Shown one piece after another: positions 1 to 11,400 of a DNA stretch of 64,000 nucleotides. The position numbers were made by a program, and so were the translations under genes. The notes under the pieces are model-generated. The model was not told the DNA's origin and did no database searches. It saw only the letters and a list, made by a program, of their open reading frames with translations. Position 1 is the first letter of the stretch. Each line of letters opens with the position of its first letter. Source of the DNA: Pampus argenteus (taxonomy: Eukaryota > Chordata > Actinopteri > Scombriformes > Stromateidae); contig CM072876.1 in the NCBI GenBank assembly GCA_036937835.1, positions 7,497,001 to 7,561,000 on the forward strand. The letters are read 5' to 3'.

Positions 1-2587
1 TGTGTTTGTGTGTGTGTGTGTGTAAGGAAAGTGACTTTAACTAAGAGTACTCAAACACACCTGGGAGATGTTTTCACAAGAGATAAAAGCTAGAAAAACA
101 ACTACAGCAAATACCATTCATTTAATGGCTTGACATTTAGGATCGGATAAGATTTGACTAAGTCTTTCCGATGGGGAATTGTACTTCTCTGGGTATTATT
201 TAGACAGAGGGAGGGAGACAAACTCTTGGATGCAATTTGGAGGTATGTTAAACAATGCGATTAGTCTTCCTTCGTTCAAACAGAGACCGGGGTTCACTTC
301 CAGCATCTTACTGGCAGCTAACATTGGTTTTCTTTAACCGTGATAAAACTTTCCCTAACACCGTAAAGCTGCACTAATCAATATTATTATGTTAACATGG
401 TGTTGCTTGTAGTGAATTATCACCAGACGCTATAGATCCCTTCATCACTATGTAATATTTTATTATTATGCATCGTTTTTGGTTTTACAGTTTACAGAAA
501 CTTTATTGGTTTTTATCAGACTCACTGCTTTCATCAGCTTCATTTCCAGCTGCAGCAGAGATCATGTTGGAGCATTTAGCAGCTAAAGAATCAGATGCTT
601 CCTTCGCGCAGCCGCTGGCGGCATTTTTGACATAATTCGCTGATCTTTCAACTCCCCCCAGAATATTCAGTTTTATGAATATGTAAACAGAGAATATACA
701 GAGTCATCCAGATCAGATTTGGACTTTTTAAGTCTCTTTTAAATAAGCAGGACAAAACAACACTGACTAATTCTACACATTAGTCATGGAGATTTTAAGA
801 TTTAAGCAACTACAGCTACCGTTTCATGCATGAAGAAAAACTTGAGCTCATAATGTGCTGCTCCTCTTTTCTATAGCTCCACTGACTAAAGAAAGATGAT
901 CAGTTCCTTAATATGTTTTAAGTTTTTATGCGTTTCTTTATGTTGTTGCGCTCACTTTAAAGAAGTCGCAGGAAGTGAGTAATAGGAAGTGGTAATCTGG
1001 TAGTATATATGAACGACACGGAGAGCTGTCATTTTATTGTATCTGAGCTTATCTGGCATCATCTGCAAACGTTTTAGGCCTTCGGTTGCATCGTGGGTAT
1101 GTATTGATTATTTTATTGTTATCTCGCATCGCAGTGTATTATTTTTTGGGACAACGTTTCATTTTGTGAAGTTATGAAGTATTATGTAAAGTATACCAGG
1201 GGTAGCACAATGATACATCGATGTGTCTGTTTCTGCTATGCAACTTCCTGAACAATAGCAGTCCCAACATATTAGAATATGATCAATGTTGACAGGACTA
1301 GCCTTTGGTAAGGTTAAAGTACATTATATTTTCCTCACTCTTTACTTGCATTTTTCTTATTCGTTGACCCAACAAGCTTTTGTGAGCTCTTTGAACTGTT
1401 TGACTGAGAGTACACAAAAACAACTCAATTCCTGGAACTGGCTGAAGAAGATGAAGGGGCGGACTATATATCGCTCTAAGAAAAGGAACAATATGCAAAA
1501 AAAGAAAAGAAAAAAGAACAGGGGAAGCCATTTTTCTTGCTTGGTAAAGCACTTGAACTTTAGCTCTTACTTCATCTAAAAGCTTCTACTTATCTACTCA
1601 TCCTAACAAGAGAGCAAGATGGAGGAGGAGGCAGGAAGGGTAATGGAGGTCGGGTGGATGTGCGCTGCCTCTGTGCGGCACACTCCTCACAGCTGGGCAG
1701 GGTCAATGGTCGCAACACTGATTCGCCGATGATTTATACTGCTGCTATCAGGGGTGAGTGAAGTCATCTGTGGCGCATCACATCCAAAACGATTGTCAGA
1801 TGTTTTCTGTGAGGAATAAACATGACATTTGGTAAATGGTGGAATAAAAGAAAAGAGAACGCTTCTGCATCGACGCACAAGCGTTCTCTTTTCTTCTTTT
1901 GTGCAAGACAGGAAATTTTCCTGAATCATTTAATGTGTGTAACACTTCCAAGAAACACAAAACCAAGTTAGTTTTCAAATGAATATGTCTGCATATGTCC
2001 TTATTCATTTGTAACCACAGATGTGTCATTTTTCAAAAGAAACCCTAATATGAAAAACACACTGATTTGCGTTAACACAATGACACCCAAAAACAGCCTA
2101 CCGGAAATACTGGAGTTGACACACACACACACACACATACACACATACACAGTATATATACACACCTCATTAATTTCTCAGGCATGCACCTCTGTTTAAA
2201 TGTGCACACACACACACGTATGCAGCTTGGTCACGCGCTGTTCAACAGTGAATGTTATCAGAACGCATTATCGGGACAAGCCGTGAAGGTTAATTCCTGA
2301 ACGATTTATATAAGATTGGTGAAGAGGTCTGCTCTGATAACCCAGTCAGAAGCGCCTTACTGTACAAATCACTCCCTTCCACAGACTTACCAGCTGACTT
2401 ACCAGCTGCAGCGTGCACTCTCATGTACACATGCCAGGAGGTGAAGACTCACTTCTTAAGAAGAGAACAATGTGTAATTTTGGCACCAGGTAATAAAAGA
2501 GTGTGGGAGTCAGTCACTGGGTATTTTGGTAATTGAATATCTCTGTTACATTATACATTTAAACAATGTGACTTTCATCCTCACATG

Positions 2588-2627
<40 letters not shown>

Positions 2628-3780
2628 GTTGTTTGTAGAGAAAACTTATTATAAACTTATTAAGGTCCTAAAGCAAATGATCAAAAACAAAAACAAGTGA
2701 CATGCATTAAATCTGGCGTCGCAGGGCAGATATGTGTGGTTGTGGTTGGACCAGCACAGGCAGGAATCACCCTATTAAAATGGTACTATGGTGACGTTCT
2801 CAGATTTGCGTCAATGTGCAGATCAATGCAGAGGAGGCTGTTTATTGTACTTCCAGGAAAGGGGCATTTCATTAAAAGTGTGTGTGTGTGTGTGTGTGTG
2901 TGCGTATGTGTATATGTAGTCAGCACAATCATAGATACACACACACACATGTGCACTGTATCCACTGTCACACACACTGAGTCAGCAGAAACAGGAGCTT
3001 GGTGACACCTCTAATGAACCCAAGTGTTATTCTTCAATTAAACTATGGATGGGTATCAAGCCCAGAAACTCCTCTCAGTACTGCTCGAGTTACATGACAG
3101 CCTGATCCTTCTCTTCCTAAAAGCTCTCCTTCTCCTTATCTATCACTCGCTCTGCCTCTCTGCTTTCTTGCACCATCACGCCTCAATTCTTTCTACTGTA
3201 AATGTGTCATTGTGTCTTTTTTTTTTTCCTCCCATCGTTTCCGCAGTCCACATGCACACACTGGGGTATGATTTATAGCCGGCAAAGACAGAGATGTCGG
3301 ATTCATAGCTGCCAGCTTATGTCATTACATGCTCTTTCCACTTCCACTTTATCTATCAATCTATCAGCGTGCTGGATGTAGACACATTGGAAGTCCTGCA
3401 GTAGCATGTTTGTCCATCAGAGGGCGCCACTAGCAAAATCAATCTGTATATTAGAGGAAGCAATAGGGCATTTGAAGCAGGCTGTTAAAACTATTACAAT
3501 TAGATTTAGGGGAAAAAAAAAAGAAGACTCATCAGGTCTCACACAGATCAACATGTCTTTAATCTTTATTCAGTTTTTCCTTGTAATTAAAAGTAATTAA
3601 GTCTGGTGACAAAGGGAAGCATTTAAACTAATTTAAATAAAATCTCATTTTGCAATTATCATATTGGGAAGAATATCATTCTCTTCATATTGATTAAAGA
3701 CATAGGGTTAAAATTAAAAGTGCATTTTTTCCCCACAAGTGACATACGTAATTGATACGTAATAAGATGAAGTATTAAAC
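1..3780. other. Upstream non-coding region, microsatellite-rich
   Basis: I see no supported gene here. Short open frames exist but have no splice context or recognisable protein, and several simply read through CA/GT repeats. The stretch holds GT repeats at 1-23 and 2879-2902, CA repeats near 2119-2162, and a TC tract running into a CA tract at about 2588-2628. A strong hairpin lies at 1848-1895 (listed separately). About 540-620 has wording like an interspersed repeat seen again near 22.56-22.64 kb. It probably contains distal regulatory sequence of vegfa, but nothing in it can be assigned by eye. Confidence 0.6.
1848..1895. repeat. Perfect 17-bp inverted repeat (hairpin)
   Basis: The left arm 1848-1864 (AAGAAAAGAGAACGCTT) is exactly reverse-complementary to the right arm 1879-1895, with a 14-nt spacer. 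No TIR-type transposon ends or target duplication are apparent. The function is unknown. Confidence 0.85.
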
Positions 3781-4026
3781 AGTATATAAAGCAGTTCAAA
3801 TGTGCCCCAATCAACCAGCAACAACAACATAACAGTTATTATTAACCATAATCACTCCAACATATAATACTATAACACTGACATGGCTGCTCTGCATAAT
3901 ACTTATAAAGTATATATATATATATATATATTTTTTTTTGTTAATACTTCTGTACTTAAAAAGTCATCAGACGGAAACGTTGCTCGGCGCACGCACACAC
4001 ACACACACACGCGTAGAGGTGGAAGC

Positions 4027-4032
4027 TACGTG
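4027..4032 (+). promoter_or_regulatory. Possible hypoxia-response core (TACGTG) upstream of vegfa
   Basis: TACGTG contains the RCGTG core bound by HIF. It lies about 1 kb upstream of the vegfa start codon. Mammalian VEGFA has a functional HRE at roughly this distance upstream of its promoter (established knowledge). A six-base match is common by chance, so this is only a candidate. Confidence 0.25.
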
Positions 4033-4797
4033 TCCGGATTCACTCGTACTGCTGTATATAGACCCCAAATAGCCACAAGACTGGACATTTTTTTTAATTT
4101 TTTTTTTGCACTAATATCACCAGGGCAACTGGAAATTAGCCTTGCTTTAGCCTTTAGCTATATGAAAATTTTGCTTTAATACTATTCCAGACCATAGTGT
4201 CTATAAATCACTTTGTACATCTTTGGATTTTGTGCGCAGTGAACGCTTCTTGCATCATGTACATGTGGCACGAAGTAAAAAAAAATAATTAAAGTTTGCT
4301 GCCTAATATCACAGCGATATTAGGACGTCCTGGCTTTTTCATTTTAAGAATCACTTAAAAAAAAATTTTTTTAAAAAGAGCTGTGTGATTTGGTTACATG
4401 AGTTAACGTTTGATAGGTAACTTTACAGTGCAGCAAAAGAGGACACACCTACATTCATTCAAGTAGCCAGTAGCTTTCAGTGTGCACACACACCACGAGA
4501 AGACACAGAGGTGGAAGCTGGAAGTGGAAGTTGTGTGTGAGAAAAAATATATATATCTGTTTTCTTTTTTTTTTTTTACCAAGCGCCATCCCGGTCCATG
4601 GGTTCAGGTTGCACGTAGGCTACAAGTTTCCAATGGACAGATACTTGGAGACGGGTGGCACAACAAGCATGGGATTACTTCTGTAATGTGGATTGCTATT
4701 CCTTTGCAAGAAAATAAAGATCTGCTGCGGAACAATGTGAGACGTTATGCGTCTTGGATTCTCGTGTTTCTGGATATCTTAAAAATCATTGGCAACA

Positions 4798-4800
<3 letters not shown>

Positions 4801-4842
<42 letters not shown>

Positions 4843-4850
4843 GAGAGAGG
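4801..4850 (+). repeat. (GA)n microsatellite in vegfa promoter/5'UTR
   Basis: A nearly pure GA tract with a single C interruption, about 200 nt before the vegfa start codon. It falls in the proximal promoter or the leader, depending on the unknown transcription start. Confidence 0.9.
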
Positions 4851-4896
4851 AAGAAGTTATGCGCAAAAGATCGTATGCTCCGACCCTGGGACCAAC

Positions 4897-4944
4897 ATGG
4901 ATTTGCCATTACAACCCCCTACCCCTCATTTAGAGATTTTCTAG
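4897..4944 (+). CDS. Candidate upstream ORF in the vegfa leader (15 codons)
   Basis: The ATG at 4897 sits in a strong initiation context (ACCAACATGG, with A at -3 and G at +4). It opens a 15-codon frame ending in TAG at 4942-4944, 102 nt before the vegfa start. If the transcript starts upstream of it, which is unknown here, this uORF should reduce or gate translation of the main frame. The peptide has no recognisable features. Confidence 0.35.
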   Translation: MDLPLQPPTPHLEIF

Positions 4945-5046
4945 CCGGTCCACTTGTGTTGTTGTTGTACTTGTTGTTGTAAACTACACTACCCTCTTGG
5001 ATTTTGAAAAACGTCGCCTGCCTTTTTGGATTGGATTTCCAACACC

Positions 5047-8000
5047 ATGAACTTTATTGACAGTTTGACACTATTATTTCTGACGCTGTCAGCTGTCAAG
5101 GTGAGTCGAGTGATCCAGACCGCAAACTGGATTTAAAAAACACAACACAACATTAGTCGACCTTTATTTGTGAAATGTAGCCACTGGTCAATAATGTGTA
5201 GCTCGTCCTTGCCTTGGCTAGGTCATTGCTCGTGTTTAAACAAGCCGAAATGTTTTTTTTTTGACTTTGGGGAGATTCAAACAGACATTACGCAAAGCTG
5301 ACACTATATAAACCGAAACGATACACTCCTTGGTTGTGCGTTTTTTTGTTTGTTTTTTTGTTTGGTGTCACAGATGTGTGATGATTTTTTTTTTTAATAA
5401 TGTGGTGAGGTTTGGTGCTGGGTGATTGCAGGCCTGCTCTAAACCACCTTGGAGATATTATTACGCTTTAAAGGCGCAGTGGCTCCATTCTGAATTAGGA
5501 CATGTGAGCAGGTTCACTCCTGGCGCTCATACTACTCTCATGGTTCGAAGAAGAAGAAGAAGAAGAGCTGCCTTTTCACATTGAAATTAAACACTCAAGT
5601 TTCGGGGGGGCAACAAAGCCAACATTACTTCACGAATTAATCAAGTTGACTCGAGAATTTTAATGACTGTTTAAGGGCGCGCTGTAAATCGCTTTCCATA
5701 TAATCATTAATCCAGCGTGGTGAGTCCAGGAAAGCTTGAGCAAAGGTTTCAAGGTGAAAAAAAAAAAGAAAGAAAAATACACCGCTAGTACACACACACA
5801 CACCACTTTAGTAGGAGGCTGCATATTTTCCAGCAACATGATTGGACTTTGGAAAGATTAGCCTACTTCTAATAGACGTTTGCACAGCTCAAAGCTAGTT
5901 CCTCACCCCGAGCATCTCTCTCCTCTAACCTGATGGGATATACCGCTTTTATAGTGCAGTAAAGTGTTTATTTAACTAACTGGATGCTTAAGACACCCAA
6001 TCAACGCGGTATAGTTTTTAGGATGCTCCCCTCAATCACTCATTATCAGTCATCACTCGGTTTAAAAGCGTGTTCGCAGCTTGACACCCGTCCATTAATA
6101 ATACAGTATAGTGTTTTGGTGGGCTGGTGGTCTCAGCCCACAAGGTCGGACCCTCTCACGCCACCATAAAGGGGGTGGAGACTGACTCACAGAGGCTCCT
6201 TTTTTTTTTTTTTTGCCTTTTTTTTTTTAACTCCTTCACTATTATAATTAAGGACTGAAATGCGCGAAAACGCTACTGAATACAGAATCTCACGCAATAT
6301 TGGCGAGATGTTGCGCGAGTTGTACGCGAGAAAAGGAGAGAGAGAGCGCGAGAGAAAGAGGTGCGCGTGCCCGTGTGTGTGTGTGATGGTGAGAGAAAGT
6401 CGTGATGCGCGTACTCGCGTTGATGGAAAATCTTTTGTGATCTGACTGTGATGTGGTGACAGCTACCTACCCCCCTGCAAAGAGAAAGGAGCAGGCTGAA
6501 ATTATTATCGGCTTTAATGGCAACAGTTATTAATCCGCGTTGCCTGGAGGCAGCGGAGCCATACAATACATGTTTGGTCAAATCGGAACTGAAACAACCA
6601 AACTCACGCATTAAACGTTTTTGTTTAAGCTTTGTCACATTGTACCTCTGTTTAAATATTTGACCACATAGAAATGTATAAACCACATAGACTGACTTAT
6701 CATACAGGGAACTTTGTTTCTGGATTATAGATCCTTAAAAATCCTTTATACAGTAACCAAATCAAATGTTTGGAAACACTTTTCCATTCAAGAGAATGAG
6801 GATTTGTGTCCAAACGTGTCCTTTTGACTGTTACTGTAAGTTTTTCCAAAGACACATACTGTATATTCCTAACTACATAACCAGGAATGTGATGTAGGAC
6901 AGGAAAGATCACACTCTTAATGTTACTTTTGAAAAGCTTGTACATGGCATGCACATTTAACTTTCATTGCCACCCCTATACATTGTGTGTATAGGACAGC
7001 CCAAGATAAGCTACACAGTGTGGTTTACATGTACTGGCAGTGGTCAACAGAAATGTCAAAATGTAAATATATCATTTTTGCGCAACTATGGATAAGTAGA
7101 GGGCACTTTTTCTGAGCTCTTGTAACAGCTTGTGTTTTTTTTTTTTCTCCTCGCAGAGTGCCTACATACCGAAGGAAGCAGAGAGACGTCCACATGATGG
7201 TAGGTGTCCCAGAGGGCACCGTGGGAATACAGTCTGCAGTGGGCCCTGACAGGCAGAAAGCCATACAATGTCATTATCGCCTCCTGGTGGACATTTTTAT
7301 CATTTGCCTCTAGCCAGATGTATCCCAACATCCCCCCCCCATCCCCCACACCCCTCTACCTTTTTTTAGTAAACGAGTAAAGTTTCAGTTTCAGTCCTAA
7401 ATCAAGACTGTTGGATACTTTTATTCTGTACAACATTCCTTGTTGTTTGAGGTTAAGCTGGGGGAAATGTTATGGTGACCAGACTTCAGACTCTTTTATA
7501 GAAAGGAATTTCACTCTCTTGGCCCACAATTTCATTTTGCACAATCCCACCGTTGCCTAATCTAATTTGGACAATCAGAAGCTGAACTTCATGATATTAT
7601 TCAGGCTTAGTATGTTTGGTTTGGCTTCCCAGAGGCTGTCATGCAGGGGTTGTTTTAGGGCTCACTAATGCTATGACTGATAGTTTGGAGGTGTTGTCTG
7701 TCTGTGTCCTAATACCTTTCTCAAGAGCAGAACCCCTGCAAAGATCAATGAGGGGGCAAGTAGACTGAAAATGAAAAAACAGACCTCAGGCTATTAGGTG
7801 AACTGAATCACAATGGGGCAGAAGTAGAACTATGCAATAGGTGTGTGATGTTGAAGGCATTAAACTTTAATGATGAGAGAATAAACAAAGCTAAGCTACA
7901 AAGTGTATCTTAATGGATAAATAGAAAGTGAAACGTGTGTGCGCACGTATGCGTGTGTTCACTCTTCTTCACTGTTGAAGCATGCCAGTGTTTTTAATGT

Positions 8001-8348
8001 CATGCCTCCTTTTAGGTGTGTGTTATCGTTACAGCGTAGTAATATTATTGAAGAGTCAAACCTCACAGACAGACAACAGTTTACACTGGAGCCCTGTTGG
8101 CATTTTATAACCCGATCGTCTGTGAATGTGTCTCTCAGTGATCCCTTTAATGGAGGTGTACAACAAGAGTTTGTGTAAGCCTCGGGAGCTGCTGGTGGAG
8201 ATTCTGCAGGAATATCCGGGGGAGGTGGAACACATTTTCATCCCGTCCTGCGTGGTGTTGACGCGCTGCGCCGGCTGCTGCAATGACGAGATGCTGCAAT
8301 GTACGCCAACATCCAGCTATAACATTACAATGGAGGTAAGCAGCATTA

Positions 8349-8412
<64 letters not shown>

Positions 8413-11400
8413 CTTTGGGTGTTTTGTGCAGTGGTATCACAGGTGTTGGGGTGACCTACTTTTGAAATTTCTATCCAACTTGGATGTGTGTGTGTGTGCT
8501 CTAAACAAACAATTTCTGCCCAAATGTCACACTAGAGGGGCACTTTGACTGCTTAACTGCACTTTTGGCCCACCTGAGTGCCTGAACTAGTAGTGTGACC
8601 TTTTGATCCAAAATGAACCATATCCGTGCATGCATGGAGCATTAATTATCACCATTTTTCCTTAAAGTGTGTGTGTGTGTATACACCTCTGGATCTGTGT
8701 GCATGAACAGTCTAAATCATTTGGAAGTGGAACAAATATCCTACTGACTTGTCTGCTCTTGATTTAAATAAACATTGCTAGTGAGGGGGTGAAGATGTTT
8801 TTGAACATCCCATCTCCACTTCCTGGTTTCCTGTTGTAAGAAACCAAACCAAATCCTAAGAAACCATAAGGGTTTCCTGAAACGTCCATGTAGCCTACCC
8901 CTACTGCATTCTGTACAGGTTAAGACTTTTAGATGGAAAATTGAATCCATTTACCCCCGAAATCCTCATCCTCTGTATTAATATGAAAAGTCGAGTTTAT
9001 CTGTGTGCTTTTGTCTGTCTATTTACCTCTAACCAATATTTCATTCAACTCTGTTCCAACTTTCTTTCTTTCTTTTTTTTTGTCCCCCCCACAGATTAAA
9101 AGAATAAAACCCCAAAGGCAACAAAATGATATTTACATGACTTTTACAGAACACAGCGCATGTGAGTGTAGGTAAGAAACCCTTGAACACACACTCAAAC
9201 ACACACCCATACACAAAGCACTGTGCATTCTGCGCGTAGTAGAGAAGAAAGCCAACGGACGCATCTTGTAAAGTTAGTGTTGTCGATTTGCCTCTGACAT
9301 GTTTAACAGATGCGTATCTTATCTTTGCTTCTTTTACTTCACTGATCTTAAAAAAGACGGACAGATTGAAACAGATCCCGACCGGCGTTCTCCGTATCGC
9401 TTTAGCTTATCCTCATTCCATCACATTGCTCAAGTAAAGCAGATACATTTGTGTGAGTGCAGTAATCCTTTGTTTTCCCTCTGTGGCATGGAGAGGTCAT
9501 TCTTGAAACTACATAGGTGTGATAGCTTTAGTTATTGATCTCTGAGATAAGCACTGTGTGTCCTTTCTGTACCCTCTAGACACAGTAAGTGACTTCTTGT
9601 AATTAGGCCAGATTTATACATTTTGTTAGTTTCTTTTTTTTTTTGAAGTGTTTAATCTACTAAAGCCTGTTAATAATAAATTCAAAGATAAGTGTCATGT
9701 TGCTGGCATTTGAGCTTTTGTGGCACAACAGAAATAGATATAACTTCAGATTTTATCTTTATATCATCATCTACAAGTGATGATGACCCTGTCTGGGGGA
9801 AATCATTAACAGATATGTCATCTCTTCTCGGTCTTTCGCTTCCTCCTGGGCCTCTTTCGCCAGAGAAAGGCATGTATTCTTTATCTTTTGTCAAAATCAG
9901 ACCATGGTGGTGATGAGCTTTGAGCTGCATGTCATGAATTAGTACAATGTGACACATCAACACAACAGGGACGTCATGCATCATTCTCTGGATTATGACA
10001 TATAAAAAGTGCATCGTACTTGAGTATTTCCACTTTATACTGCTTTATATTTCTACTCCACTATATTTCAGAGGCAAATATTGTATTATCTATCAAATCC
10101 ATTTTTAGTGACAGTTGTAGTCACTGTGACATTTTTGGATTTTTTCATATCAAATATATCATTAGGTTATAAAATATATGTATTGTTGTTAATTTAACTA
10201 CTCAGCAGCATCGAAATAAAGTTAAAATTGTTTTGGTAGCTTTCATTAGTACCACTTTCAGTCACAGCAGGCAGCTTTAAAAACTGAACAACACACACAC
10301 ACACACACAACTGGCTGTTGAACAGTTAGTTAAGTGGAGTAATTAGCCAGTAACGAGCCTGATATTTTTCTCAGCAGACCAGATATTTAAATGAGATTGA
10401 CTTAAAGTCTCCTGGTGTTATGTGCAGTGCAGAGTTTGACACTCGAAGGCTGTTTTTACATTCATCTGCTGAAAGTGGAACATTTCTCTCAAGCTCAAGC
10501 TGAAAATCTGAGTTTAAGGCATGATTTGTTACATCACAACCAGCCAATTGTGGTCCAGTGTGCAACTTGCACAACTGTGATTTGGAAAGTTGAAGTCTCC
10601 AGTGCACATTAAGAATAGATTTTTTTCAGTGATGTAAGATACATCTTGTGTCCAACAGTTAAACTTTTGAAATGAAAGATATTTGCAGGTTTTTTTTCTC
10701 CCTTTTTTTAGTAAGAGAGAAGACGATGTGATGCTAGGTATTTTAACACATTCATTATTATAATTTTTTCATATTTTATTATATCTTAAAACATTTTATG
10801 GAGGAGATCTTTAACTTCATCAAGCTGCAAGTTACACACATGAATGCTAATAGTCAAGATGCTTAAATTAAATAAGCAACTGTTTGCTAACAGGTTTGCA
10901 ATGTGACAAATGTATACAGTGATAATATGCCAACGTTGTGGTCACTGTGTGGTGTGTATTTCCGCTGCCCGATATATCTGAATACTTCTTCCACAACTTT
11001 ATATAACTGAGTTGATGTCATTGCAGTTGATATAAAATAGTACACACAGTATGCATGAGCTAATAGGTTTCCCTCATCTTCAGGTAATGTACATACTGTA
11101 TATATGCACACACAGACACACATGCATTTACATGCTTTATTCAGCATACTGTTGTTGAGTCAGGTTACCACTCTATCATATATAAACTTGGCTGGGTGTC
11201 CATGACCTTCTTGAATGAAACGTTGTTTCCTAACACCTTTGGCTGACTGTTGCCTCCACAGTCTGCCAACACATTTGTTGCTCCACACTCTGTTATCACC
11301 AAGAGTCATCACGTGGGCTAGAAGTGACACAAATCTGGCAGGCTGGCTATTGTAGATATATTTGTATGCATGTGTATCCATCAAGGAATACACCCATCTG

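Noticed and set aside
5005..5046. CUG-initiated L-VEGF-type extension of vegfa
   Set aside because: An in-frame TGA at 5005-5007, 14 codons before the ATG, closes the frame.
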